From contig NZ_JBBMFJ010000004.1 in NCBI RefSeq assembly GCF_040096075.1, forward strand, positions 78,733-142,732: a DNA stretch of 64,000 nt. Reading direction: 5' to 3'. Source of the stretch: Brotaphodocola faecis. Its GTDB lineage: Bacteria; Bacillota; Clostridia; Lachnospirales; Lachnospiraceae. The notes under the pieces are model-generated. The model saw only the letters and a list, made by a program, of their open reading frames with translations, searched no databases and was not told the origin of the DNA. This document shows positions 24,407 to 32,525 of this stretch, one piece after another; position 1 is the first letter of the stretch, and every line of letters starts with the position of its first letter. A program made the position numbers and the translations under genes.

Positions 24407-25426
24407 ATGAGTGTAATTGAGACAATAATTGATATCCCGGCAGAGCATGAGAAGAATGTGTGCGGCCAGTTTGACAGCTATTTAAAGAAGATCGAGCGGA
24501 CGCTGCATGTGACCATTGTGGCAAGAGACGGCGCCATTAAGCTGATCGGCCCGGAATTGATGATCCGCCGCGCCAAGAGCGTGTTCAACAATCTGGTGGA
24601 GCTGTCAAAGCGCGGCAATGCCATTACCGAGCAGAATGTGGACTATGCGCTTTCTTTATGTTTTGCGGAATCGGACGATGCAATCCTGGAGATTGACAAA
24701 GACATTATCTGCCGGACCATCAACGGAAAGCCGGTCAAACCGAAAACAGTAGGCCAGAAGCAGTATGTGGACACTATCCGCAAGAAGATGATCGTTTTTG
24801 GCATCGGACCGGCCGGAACCGGCAAGACTTACCTTGCCATGGCCATGGCCATCTCGGCATTTAAGAATGGAGATGTAAACCGCATCATCTTAACCCGTCC
24901 GGCTATTGAGGCGGGAGAGAAGCTGGGCTTTCTTCCGGGTGACCTGCAGAGCAAGATCGACCCGTACCTGCGTCCACTTTACGACGCGCTGTACCAGATC
25001 ATGGGAGCCGAGAGCTTTTTACACAACCAGGAGAAGGGGCTGATCGAGGTGGCACCGCTGGCATACATGCGTGGACGTACCCTGGATAACGCCTACATCA
25101 TTCTGGATGAGGCGCAGAATACCACACCGGCCCAGATGAAGATGTTTTTAACCCGTATCGGCTTTGGCTCCAAAGTCATCATCACCGGCGATAAAACCCA
25201 GAAGGATCTGCCGAGCGGCGCGGTATCCGGTCTGGATGTGGCCATGAGGGTGCTTGGTAAAATTGATGACATTGGCTTCTGCAACCTGACCAGCAATGAT
25301 GTCGTGCGTCATCCGCTGGTTCAGAAGATTGTACAGGCTTACGATGACTATGAGAAAAAGAATCCGGCCAAGCAGCCGCCGAAGGAAAAAACACACCGGT
25401 TAAAAGAATTCAAATATCACAGATAA
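24407..25426 (+). CDS. phoH: PhoH family P-loop ATPase
   Basis: PhoH-like (PhoH/YlaK-type, here the YbeZ position) ATPase linked to RNA metabolism and 16S rRNA maturation with YbeY. The 339-residue protein has an N-terminal region with a KH-like stretch, then Walker A GPAGTGKTYLA, Walker B YIILDEAQNTTPAQMK and the RIGFGSKVIITGDKTQ sensor region. The ATG at 24407 has AAGGAG 12 bp before it, a somewhat long spacing. ybeY follows 26 bp downstream, the conserved partner, and the two probably act together in ribosome quality control. Confidence 0.95.
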   Translation: MSVIETIIDIPAEHEKNVCGQFDSYLKKIERTLHVTIVARDGAIKLIGPELMIRRAKSVFNNLVELSKRGNAITEQNVDYALSLCFAESDDAILEIDKDIICRTINGKPVKPKTVGQKQYVDTIRKKMIVFGIGPAGTGKTYLAMAMAISAFKNGDVNRIILTRPAIEAGEKLGFLPGDLQSKIDPYLRPLYDALYQIMGAESFLHNQEKGLIEVAPLAYMRGRTLDNAYIILDEAQNTTPAQMKMFLTRIGFGSKVIITGDKTQKDLPSGAVSGLDVAMRVLGKIDDIGFCNLTSNDVVRHPLVQKIVQAYDDYEKKNPAKQPPKEKTHRLKEFKYHR

Positions 25427-25452
25427 CGGAATGCAGAAAGGCGGAACATACC

Positions 25453-25950
25453 ATGACGATTAATATTGAATATGAGACAGACAAGCCTCTGGATGTGGAC
25501 TATGAGAAGGTGGCAAACGACATCATCCCGGCAGCTCTGGACTATGAGAAATGTCCGTATGAGGCTGAGGTGAACCTGATCCTCACGGACAATGACGCGA
25601 TCCAGGAGATCAACCGGGATTACCGCCAGATCGACCGTCCGACAGATGTGCTTTCCTTCCCGATGATCGACTTTGAGAAGGAATCAGACTTCAGTCATGT
25701 GGAGGATGCTGTGGAAGATTATTTCAATCCGGAGACGGGAGAATTGATTCTGGGAGATATCATTGTTTCCGTGGAAAAGGTCATTGAGCAGGCAGAAAAA
25801 TACGGCCATTCCCGAGAGCGGGAGCTGGCTTTCCTCATTGCCCACAGCATGCTTCACCTGTGTGGCTATGATCACATGGAGGAGGCGGAGCGAGAGGTAA
25901 TGGAAACCCGGCAGAGAGAGATACTGGCAGGAGAGGGCTATCATAGATGA
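25453..25950 (+). CDS. ybeY: Endoribonuclease YbeY
   Basis: YbeY is a zinc-dependent endoribonuclease needed for 16S rRNA 3' end maturation and 70S quality control. The 165-residue protein has the metal motif HSMLHLCGYDHMEE, i.e. His-x3-His-x5-His, plus the family segments DVLSFPM and LGDIIVSVE. It follows phoH and overlaps the next gene by 4 bp (ATGA), suggesting translational coupling to the lipoprotein gene. Confidence 0.97.
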   Translation: MTINIEYETDKPLDVDYEKVANDIIPAALDYEKCPYEAEVNLILTDNDAIQEINRDYRQIDRPTDVLSFPMIDFEKESDFSHVEDAVEDYFNPETGELILGDIIVSVEKVIEQAEKYGHSRERELAFLIAHSMLHLCGYDHMEEAEREVMETRQREILAGEGYHR

Positions 25951-27110
25951 GAAAAAACAAGGGGAAGAAGTATGCGTTTGGCATAATGGCAGCATGGTGT
26001 CTTGCAGTGGGGGCTGCGGCACTGACCGGCTGCGGGGCAAAGGAAGCAGACAATAAGATCACCGTGGAATCGGCATCGGAAGCACCGGAGACAAAGCCAA
26101 TTGAGATTGAAACGGAGGCACCAGAGACAGAAGCGCCGGAGACCGGGGCAGCAGATCCGGATGAGCAGGAGCCGAGAGTCGAAAAGGATGGCATGATCCG
26201 CAGCTATCTGACTGGAGAAATGGTGCCGGTATCCCAGGGCAACCGGCGTCCGCTGGCGATTATGATGAGCAATGACAAGGCAGCTTTGCCGCAGTATGGC
26301 ATCAACCGGGCTGGAGTGGTTTACGAGGCACCGGTGGAGGCCACCATGAACCGCTATCTGGCGATTATGGAGGATTACGATGACCTGACCCGCATCGGTT
26401 CCGTGCGCAGCTGCCGTACTTACTATGTGTATTTCGCAAGAGAGTTTGACGCCATCTACGCACATTTCGGCCAGAGCACCTTTGCGAAGCCTTATCTGAA
26501 ATTCATTGATAATATCAACGGGATTGAAGGACAGGGAAGCACGGCTTATTTCCGTTCCAAAGATAAAAAATCTCCGCACAACGCCTATGCGAGCTTTGAG
26601 GGCATTCAGCGTGCCATTGAGAAGCTGGGCTACAGCCAGGAGTACGATGCTGACTATGACGGGCATTTCCGGTTTGCGAAGGAAGGCACGGAAGCGGTCA
26701 TGCACGGAGCGGATGTGCGCGAGGCTTACAAGGTAACCCCGGGCTACAAGCTGAACAATCCGTGGTTTGAGTACCATGAGGATGACGGCCTGTATTACCG
26801 TTTCCAGTATGGCGGACCGCACATGGGAAGTGAGGGACAGATTGCGGTGAAGAACATCATCATCCAGTACTGCCCGGCGGCTTACTACGCGTCCACCGAG
26901 TACCGCAACATCAACGTGCAGGCAGATACCTGGGGCTACTACATTTCCAATGGACAGGTGGAGGACATCACCTGTGAGAAGGATGGAGAGTTCGGCGTGA
27001 CCCATTATTACGACGCGTCCGGCAATGAGATCACTTTAAATCCGGGCAAGACCTGGATCTGCATCTGCACCACCAATGACATGCAGCCGGCAAAAATCGA
27101 GGGAAAATAA
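25947..27110 (+). CDS. DUF3048 (YerB family) lipoprotein
   Basis: A 387-residue lipoprotein: the signal peptide ends in LTGC, which gives the lipidated Cys at about residue 29. A Glu/Thr/Pro-rich linker follows to about residue 85. The rest is the DUF3048 pair of domains, recognisable from NRRPLAIMMSNDKAALPQYG, ADVVYEAPVE-type (here GVVYEAPVEATMNRYLA) and RIGSVRSCRTYY segments. YerB in Bacillus is a putative envelope lipoprotein with unknown function. The ATG overlaps the ybeY stop. A longer minus-strand frame over the same bases is a shadow. Confidence 0.9.
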   Translation: MRKNKGKKYAFGIMAAWCLAVGAAALTGCGAKEADNKITVESASEAPETKPIEIETEAPETEAPETGAADPDEQEPRVEKDGMIRSYLTGEMVPVSQGNRRPLAIMMSNDKAALPQYGINRAGVVYEAPVEATMNRYLAIMEDYDDLTRIGSVRSCRTYYVYFAREFDAIYAHFGQSTFAKPYLKFIDNINGIEGQGSTAYFRSKDKKSPHNAYASFEGIQRAIEKLGYSQEYDADYDGHFRFAKEGTEAVMHGADVREAYKVTPGYKLNNPWFEYHEDDGLYYRFQYGGPHMGSEGQIAVKNIIIQYCPAAYYASTEYRNINVQADTWGYYISNGQVEDITCEKDGEFGVTHYYDASGNEITLNPGKTWICICTTNDMQPAKIEGK

Positions 27111-27209
27111 GAGCCGGAATGCCTGTCTGCGGCGGGAAAACACGGAATCATCAGGAAAACTGGATAAAACAGTAAAAATAAGCAGATACTATACCTGGAG
27201 GGATTTTCC

Positions 27210-27608
27210 ATGAAAAAGTATAGGATCTGTTTATTTTTGTTTCTGGGCGTCAGTCTGGTCTGCATCCTGATTGCTTTTTCCGTGCGGCGCAGCCGGGAAA
27301 ACAGCGGAGCCTGGGACACACCGGAAACTGCAATAGAAAGCGGAGCGGCACCGGAAACCGTGACGGAAGACCAGATGGCCGCGAATAAAGACCATGTGCA
27401 GGCGGTGACGGAAAGCCGGGAGATGTATTATCTGGTGGCGGAGGATGGTGTGCTTCTGGTGTTTTTAAAAGACCGGAAGACCATCTGCCTGTATACCCAT
27501 GTGCCACTGATGGATTTTCCGCTGCCAGAGCGCACGAAGCTGCGGGAAGGAATCTGGTTTTCTTCCATGGCAGAGGTCTTTAATTATCTGGAGTCCTACA
27601 CAAGCTGA
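27210..27608 (+). CDS. Membrane-anchored small protein with BofC-like C-terminal region
   Basis: A 132-residue protein with an N-terminal membrane segment (residues 4-22, ICLFLFLGVSLVCILIAF) and a roughly 70-residue outer C-terminal part. That part reads MYYLVAEDGVLLVFLKDRKT and ends LREGIWFSSMAEVFNYLESY. The pattern (YYLV--DG-L-VF, then LREGI-x-x-x-x-x-E-x-x-x-x-L-E-x-Y) resembles the C-terminal domain of BofC, the SpoIVB-signalling forespore regulator. The match is by eye and weak, so the name is only a hint. GGAGGG precedes the ATG. Neighbouring genes give no further clue, though the genome clearly sporulates. Confidence 0.65.
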   Translation: MKKYRICLFLFLGVSLVCILIAFSVRRSRENSGAWDTPETAIESGAAPETVTEDQMAANKDHVQAVTESREMYYLVAEDGVLLVFLKDRKTICLYTHVPLMDFPLPERTKLREGIWFSSMAEVFNYLESYTS

Positions 27609-27618
27609 CAAAATTTAC

Positions 27619-27647
27619 TTGAAAAGAAACGGCAAACTGGATACAAT
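27619..27647 (+). promoter_or_regulatory. Promoter for the flavoprotein pair
   Basis: TTGAAA (27619-27624) and TACAAT (27642-27647) are 17 bp apart, 38 bp before the first start codon. Confidence 0.75.
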
Positions 27648-27685
27648 AGAATCCAAATGACTGAGGGAAACTACGGAGGAGAAAC

Positions 27686-28912
27686 GTGAAGAAAAAAGTA
27701 CTGATCATCGGAGGCGGAGCTTCCGGCCTCATGGCAGCCATCATGGCGGCCAGAGAGGGCGCAGAGGTGACCATTCTGGAGCATATGGACCGGGTGGGAA
27801 AGAAAATTTTATCCACGGGAAACGGGCGGTGCAACATGACAAACCTGTCCCTGCGCCCGGAACATTACCGGAGCAGCCAGAAGCTGTTTCCCATGAAGGT
27901 GCTGGACCGTTTCTCTGTCTGGGATACGCTGAGCTTTTTTGACGGCATCGGCATTGTGACCAAGAACCGGAACGGCTACATTTACCCGAATTCGGACCAG
28001 GCCGCTTCGGTGCTGGACGCCCTGCGGTTTGAGACAGAGCATCTGGGCATTCAGACCGTGCTTTCCTGCCATATTAAGAAGGCATGGAAGACGAAAAATG
28101 GCACGTTTACCGTGGAAAGCGACCAAGGTACGTTTCGGGGGGACAGCCTGATTCTGGCGGCTGGTTCCAAGGCAGCGCCGGTGTCCGGCTCCGACGGCAG
28201 CGGTTATGAGCTGGCAAAGGTCTTTGGGCACACTATCATCAAACCGCTTCCGGCTCTGGTACAGTTAAAATGCAGGGGGACGTTCTTCAAGCAGCTGGCT
28301 GGCGTGCGCTGTGAGGCGGTGGTGCGGCTGGTGAGTGACGGAAAGACCCTGGCGGCCGATGAAGGAGAGGTGCAGCTGACGGATTACGGCATCTCCGGTA
28401 TTCCGACCTTTCAGGTGAGCCGTTACGCGGCCCGGGCTTTGGATGAGGGGAGAAGAGTCAGTGCAGTGCTGGATTTCTTTCCGTCAAAGAGTATGGAAGA
28501 TACCAGGACTATGCTAAAGCAGCGGAAAGCAGCCTTGGGTTACCGGCCATCCGGAGAGTTTTTAAACGGTGTTTTGAATAAGAAACTGGCGGCCGTGCTG
28601 TTAAAACAGGCAGGAATTCCGCTGGATGGCACCTGCGGGCGCATCAAAGACGGCCAGTTAGAGGCCCTGGCCATGCAGATGAAAAAATTTGAGGTGCCGG
28701 TCACATCGACCAACAGCTTTGAGCAGGCCCAGGTCTGCTGCGGCGGCGTGGATACCAGAGAGCTTCGTCCTGATACCATGGAGTCAAAACTGGTGAAGGG
28801 ATTGTTTCTGGTGGGCGAGCTGACGGATGTAGACGGCATCTGCGGCGGCTATAATCTCCAGTGGGCCTGGAGTACCGGGGCTGTGGCAGGAAGAACGGCA
28901 GGGAGAAATTAG
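27686..28912 (+). CDS. NAD(P)/FAD-dependent oxidoreductase, HI0933/BaiN family
   Basis: Flavoprotein of 408 residues in the HI0933-like family, which includes BaiN of bile-acid-transforming clostridia. The FAD-binding Rossmann motif is IIGGGASGLMAAIMAA, followed by GKKILSTGNGRCNMTN, the family's most diagnostic stretch. The C-terminus has GLFLVGELTDVDGICGGYNL, the second FAD contact. Substrate cannot be told from sequence; most homologues have no known one. It starts with a GTG preceded by CGGAGGAG. The next gene, another FAD protein, starts 4 bp downstream, so the two may share a role. Confidence 0.92.
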   Translation: MKKKVLIIGGGASGLMAAIMAAREGAEVTILEHMDRVGKKILSTGNGRCNMTNLSLRPEHYRSSQKLFPMKVLDRFSVWDTLSFFDGIGIVTKNRNGYIYPNSDQAASVLDALRFETEHLGIQTVLSCHIKKAWKTKNGTFTVESDQGTFRGDSLILAAGSKAAPVSGSDGSGYELAKVFGHTIIKPLPALVQLKCRGTFFKQLAGVRCEAVVRLVSDGKTLAADEGEVQLTDYGISGIPTFQVSRYAARALDEGRRVSAVLDFFPSKSMEDTRTMLKQRKAALGYRPSGEFLNGVLNKKLAAVLLKQAGIPLDGTCGRIKDGQLEALAMQMKKFEVPVTSTNSFEQAQVCCGGVDTRELRPDTMESKLVKGLFLVGELTDVDGICGGYNLQWAWSTGAVAGRTAGRN

Positions 28913-28915
28913 ATT

Positions 28916-30544
28916 ATGATACGATTAACACAGATCAAGCTTCCGGCAGACCATACGCCGGAGGCACTTACAAAAAAGGCGGCAAAGCTTTTGCGGGTAT
29001 CGCCGGAAGAAATAAAAGAGCTTCACATCCGGAAACGTTCTCTGGATGCCAGAAAGAAGCCGGAGCTGTTTTACAGCTATACCGTGGATGTTTCCGTGAA
29101 AAAAGAAGCTGAGATTTTACATAAGGTGAAAAGTCCCCAGGTAAACCTCTGCAAGGAAACGAGGTACCAGTTCCCGGAATCCGGGGAGACAGCATTAAAG
29201 GAGCGCCCGGTCATCATTGGAACCGGTCCGGCAGGATTGTTCTGCGGCCTGATGCTGGCGCGGCACGGCTACCAGCCGATTCTTTTAGAACGCGGCAGCT
29301 CCGTGGAGGAACGCCAGAAAAAGGTGAATGCCTTTTGGCAGGGCGGTGCCCTGGATCCCCAGACCAATGTGCAGTTTGGCGAGGGCGGTGCCGGTACGTT
29401 TTCCGATGGAAAGCTGAATACGCTGGTGAAAGACCCGCTGGGCCGCGGAAAGCTGGTGCTGGAACTCTTTACCGAGTTTGGCGCGGATCCTTCCATTTTA
29501 TATGATCATAAACCGCACATCGGCACGGATGTGCTGGCTGAGGTGGTAAAACACATGCGGGAAGAGATCATCCGCCTGGGCGGAACCGTGCGGTTTGATA
29601 CCCAGGTGACAGACCTTCTCACAGAAAGCAGCCGGGTGTGCGGCGTGAAAGTCTCTTTTGCGGATCCGCAGACGGGCGCTTTAACGGAAGAAGAAATCAA
29701 AAGCAGTGTGGTGGTGCTGGCCATCGGACACAGCGCGAGGGATACCTTTTCCATGCTGTTAAAACATCAGATTCCTATGGAACAGAAGGCGTTTGCGGTG
29801 GGGCTGCGCATCCAGCATCCCCAGAAGATGATCAACTTTTCTCAGTACGGACGGGAGGACGCCGGATCCCTGGGCGCGGCAAACTACAAGCTTACCAGGC
29901 AGACAAAGAGCGGACGTGGCGTGTACAGCTTTTGCATGTGCCCGGGCGGCTACGTAGTGAATGCTTCCTCGGAAGCCGGACGTCTGGCAGTGAATGGAAT
30001 GAGCTATCACGACCGGGCCGGAGAGAATGCCAACAGTGCCCTGATTGTTACGGTAACGCCGGAGGATTTCCCGGAGAGTGGGCCCTTAAGCGGCGTGGCC
30101 TTCCAGCGAAAGCTGGAGGAGGCAGCATACCGGGCTGCAGGCGGAAAGATTCCGGTACAGCTTTATGGGGATTTCTGCCAGAATACCATCAGCACAAAGC
30201 TGGGCGATGTGGTACCGCAGATGCGGGGCGAGTGGGCCTTTGGCGATGTCCGTTCCATTATGCCGGAGCCGCTGAATCTGGCTTTGATGGAGGCAATGGA
30301 AGGCTTTGGACATATGATTCATGGCTTTGACCGGCCGGATGCCATTTTTGCAGGCATTGAGAGCCGGACTTCCTCCCCGGTGCGCATCTGGCGGGATGAA
30401 CAGTTCGAGAGCGAGGTGCCGGGCCTTTACCCCTGCGGCGAGGGCGCCGGTTATGCAGGCGGCATCACTTCCGCGGCGATGGATGGCGTGAAGGTGGCAG
30501 AGGCCATCGCAAAGCGCTACAGTCCATGTAAAAAGAACGAATAA
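28916..30544 (+). CDS. FAD-dependent oxidoreductase, COG2509 type
   Basis: A 542-residue flavoprotein. The N-terminal 90 residues form a small domain (RLTQIKLPADHTPEALTKKA, SPEEIKELHIRKRSLDARKK). The FAD motif IIGTGPAGLFCGLMLARHGY follows, then FGEGGAGTFSDGKLNTLVKD and a C-terminal GLYPCGEGAGYAGGITSAA. This architecture is that of the COG2509 family, whose function is unknown to me. It is 4 bp after the BaiN-like gene and is the last gene of that unit. Its stop codon is inside the 8-bp target duplication of the MITE remnant at 30546, so the insertion fell exactly at the end of the gene. Confidence 0.9.
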   Translation: MIRLTQIKLPADHTPEALTKKAAKLLRVSPEEIKELHIRKRSLDARKKPELFYSYTVDVSVKKEAEILHKVKSPQVNLCKETRYQFPESGETALKERPVIIGTGPAGLFCGLMLARHGYQPILLERGSSVEERQKKVNAFWQGGALDPQTNVQFGEGGAGTFSDGKLNTLVKDPLGRGKLVLELFTEFGADPSILYDHKPHIGTDVLAEVVKHMREEIIRLGGTVRFDTQVTDLLTESSRVCGVKVSFADPQTGALTEEEIKSSVVVLAIGHSARDTFSMLLKHQIPMEQKAFAVGLRIQHPQKMINFSQYGREDAGSLGAANYKLTRQTKSGRGVYSFCMCPGGYVVNASSEAGRLAVNGMSYHDRAGENANSALIVTVTPEDFPESGPLSGVAFQRKLEEAAYRAAGGKIPVQLYGDFCQNTISTKLGDVVPQMRGEWAFGDVRSIMPEPLNLALMEAMEGFGHMIHGFDRPDAIFAGIESRTSSPVRIWRDEQFESEVPGLYPCGEGAGYAGGITSAAMDGVKVAEAIAKRYSPCKKNE

Positions 30545-30545
30545 G

Positions 30546-30572
30546 GTAACTGTGAGGGTACTGAACAGTTAC
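30546..30572 (+). mobile_element. 27-bp remnant of the MITE with 8-bp target duplication
   Basis: The 27 bases equal the last 27 of the copy at 32347-32479. They are bounded by CGAATAAG on both sides (30538-30545 and 30573-30580). Full copies hold GTAACTGT both at the left tip and 106 bp inward; deletion between these direct repeats gives precisely this 27-bp form. The remnant therefore marks a once complete insertion. Confidence 0.85.
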
Positions 30573-30631
30573 CGAATAAGAATGATAACGGATGCTGCCT
30601 TATGCGGTGGCATTCTGATAAGGAGCAGGAT

Positions 30632-31483
30632 ATGAACAGTTTCAGAGAAAAACTGAAAGATAAAAAACGGATCGTCATCAAGATCGGTTCTTCTTCCCTG
30701 ACCCATGAAAAGACCGGGGAGCTGAATCTCTTTAAGATTGAAAAGCTGATCCGCGTCATTTGTGATCTGAAGGGAGAGGGGAAAGACGTCGTTCTGGTTT
30801 CCTCCGGCGCGATTGCGGCCGGACGGCAGGCTCTGGGCGGACAGAAACGCCCCCAGACCATTTCCGAGAAGCAGGCTTACGCGGCTGTAGGCCAGGCGCG
30901 GCTCATGATGGTGTACCAGCGGATCTTTTCCGAGTATAACCACATTGCGGCGCAGGTGCTTTTGACAAAGGATACCATGACCAACGAGGATTCCCGGGTC
31001 AATGCCCAGAATACCTTCGAGGAGCTTTTGCGCCTGGGGGCAGTTCCGGTGGTCAACGAGAACGATACCGTGTCTACCCATGAGATTCAGTTTGGTGATA
31101 ATGACCGGCTTTCTGCCATTGTAGCAGCCCTCATCGGCGCGGATCTGCTGATCCTCATGTCCGACATTGACGGGCTGTATTCCGAGGATCCCCACAAGAA
31201 TCCGGAGGCAGAATTTATCGGCCTGGTGGAAGAAATTACACCGGAGCTGATTGGCATGGGCGGAGGCTCCGGCAGCGATGTGGGAACCGGCGGCATGGCG
31301 GCGAAGCTGGCAGCGGCCCGGATTGCCACGGACAGTGGATCTGACATGATCATCTGTAACGCGGATGATGTCGATGTGATCCATGAGCTAATGGAGGGGG
31401 AAGAAAAAGGGACTCTGTTCCTGGCCCATCCCAACCGGGATTTTGACCTGATGGATTACATCAATACGAAATATGAAGTATAA
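30632..31483 (+). CDS. proB: Glutamate 5-kinase
   Basis: ProB phosphorylates glutamate at the gamma carboxyl, the first step of proline synthesis. The 283-residue protein is of the short type, with only the amino-acid kinase domain and no C-terminal PUA domain. Motifs are RIVIKIGSSSLTH, VLVSSGAIAAGRQALG, the NENDTVSTHE substrate region and GTGGMAAKLAAARIA. The ATG at 30632 is chosen because AAGGAG lies 6 bp before it; the open frame runs 30 bp further upstream without a site. A MITE remnant lies just upstream. The partner proA is separated from it by two small genes and a full MITE. Confidence 0.95.
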   Translation: MNSFREKLKDKKRIVIKIGSSSLTHEKTGELNLFKIEKLIRVICDLKGEGKDVVLVSSGAIAAGRQALGGQKRPQTISEKQAYAAVGQARLMMVYQRIFSEYNHIAAQVLLTKDTMTNEDSRVNAQNTFEELLRLGAVPVVNENDTVSTHEIQFGDNDRLSAIVAALIGADLLILMSDIDGLYSEDPHKNPEAEFIGLVEEITPELIGMGGGSGSDVGTGGMAAKLAAARIATDSGSDMIICNADDVDVIHELMEGEEKGTLFLAHPNRDFDLMDYINTKYEV

Positions 31484-31503
31484 ACGAGCAAAGGAGAACA
31501 ACT

Positions 31504-31731
31504 ATGGATCAGAGCAGTATCGACCGCATCAACACCCTCTACCACAAATCCCAGTCTGTCGGACTGACCGAGGAGGAAAAGGAAGAGCAGGCAAGACTTC
31601 GCAAGGAGTATGTGGCGGCCATCAAAAATAATATGAGAGCACATTTAAACAACATTTCCATCAAGGAGAAAGACGGCAGTATTACCGATCTGGGCAAGAA
31701 ATATGGCGGAATCAAAGATACCCAGTCTTAA
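31504..31731 (+). CDS. DUF896 (YnzC/UPF0291) family protein
   Basis: A 75-residue protein of the DUF896 family, which includes Bacillus YnzC. Its pattern is I-x-R-I-N-T-L-x-x-K-x-x-x-x-G-L-T-x-E-E, then EQARLRKEYVAAIKNNMRA and a final DLGKKYGG. YnzC sits in an SOS-linked operon in Bacillus, but a molecular role is not settled. The gene is between proB and the cyclo-ligase and overlaps the latter by 29 bp in another frame. Confidence 0.9.
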   Translation: MDQSSIDRINTLYHKSQSVGLTEEEKEEQARLRKEYVAAIKNNMRAHLNNISIKEKDGSITDLGKKYGGIKDTQS

Positions 31732-32299
31732 AAAAGAAATCCGCAGGCAGATCCGCACACTGCGGGCAGAACTTTTAAAGCCGGAATCCATCGGCAGGAA
31801 AGAAATCATGGACGCGAACATCCGAAACCAGGTCTTAGCACTTTTAACCGGCCTGAGGGCGGAGACAGAGCTTCCAGCTACCGTGTATCTGTATGCTTCC
31901 TTTGGCGGAGAGGTCGATACCTTCGGACTCATGGATGTGCTGTGGCAGCAGGGCTTTTCGGTGGCGCTGCCGCGGGTGGCAGGAGAACGGATGGACTTTT
32001 ATCTGGTGCGGGGGCAAAAGGACCTGGTTCGAGGCTTTCGTGAGATCCTGGAACCGGCAGGACACTGCGAGAAAGCAGACTGTCCGCAGGCGGTGGTAAT
32101 CACACCGGGAACGGCTTTTACCCGGGAGGGTGACCGCATGGGCTACGGCGGTGGTTTTTATGACCGTTTTTTCTCGGAGGAGCCGGAGCATAAGCGGGTA
32201 GCGGTCTGCTATCCATTTCAGATATTCCCGGTGCTGCCCACCGAAGAACACGATAAGAGGATGGATGTGGTCCTGACCGGAGAACAGGAAAACGGATGA
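31703..32299 (+). CDS. 5-formyltetrahydrofolate cyclo-ligase
   Basis: The enzyme turns 5-formyl-THF into 5,10-methenyl-THF using ATP, which recycles a folate storage form. The 198-residue protein has the N-terminal KKEIRRQIRTLRAELL with the basic pattern of the family, and the GYGGGFYDRF motif that binds ATP phosphate and folate. The start at 31703 lies inside DUF896 and has only a poor ribosome binding site, so translation is probably coupled to DUF896. The usual symbol in bacteria varies (ygfA, yqgN), so none is given. A MITE follows 47 bp after the stop. Confidence 0.92.
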   Translation: MAESKIPSLKKEIRRQIRTLRAELLKPESIGRKEIMDANIRNQVLALLTGLRAETELPATVYLYASFGGEVDTFGLMDVLWQQGFSVALPRVAGERMDFYLVRGQKDLVRGFREILEPAGHCEKADCPQAVVITPGTAFTREGDRMGYGGGFYDRFFSEEPEHKRVAVCYPFQIFPVLPTEEHDKRMDVVLTGEQENG

Positions 32300-32346
32300 C
32301 AGTACTGTACGGCAGAGAAGATGCAGCAGTATAAAATAAAAACAGG

Positions 32347-32479
32347 GTAACTGTTCAGTAGGTCTGCGCATTCACTGCGCTGACCGTATGAAAACATGGG
32401 CTTGCAGGCAAAAATCCCATTGCAGAAGGCAATTTTCAATGGATTTTTGCCCGTAACTGTGAGGGTACTGAACAGTTAC
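32347..32479 (+). mobile_element. 133-bp MITE, copy 2, with 8-bp target duplication
   Basis: Full-length copy between the cyclo-ligase gene and proA, in the same orientation as copy 1 (855-987). Its ends are GTAACTGTTCAGTA and the exact inverted complement. The duplication AAAACAGG stands at 32339-32346 and 32480-32487. It carries the same central hairpin (GGCAAAAATCC/GGATTTTTGCC). No coding capacity was recognised; a minus-strand peptide shared with copy 1 is simply the repeat read in one frame. Confidence 0.9.
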
Positions 32480-32525
32480 AAAACAGGAAACAGTTGCGAA
32501 TGAAGACGATTCAGGAGGATAAGGC

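Noticed and set aside
25941..27005. 354-residue open frame on the minus strand
   Set aside because: It is antisense to the DUF3048 lipoprotein gene and shows no recognisable domain.
32218..32439. 73-codon minus-strand frame sharing a peptide with 321-947
   Set aside because: The shared peptide is the MITE sequence read in one frame, so it is repeat-derived and not a protein family.
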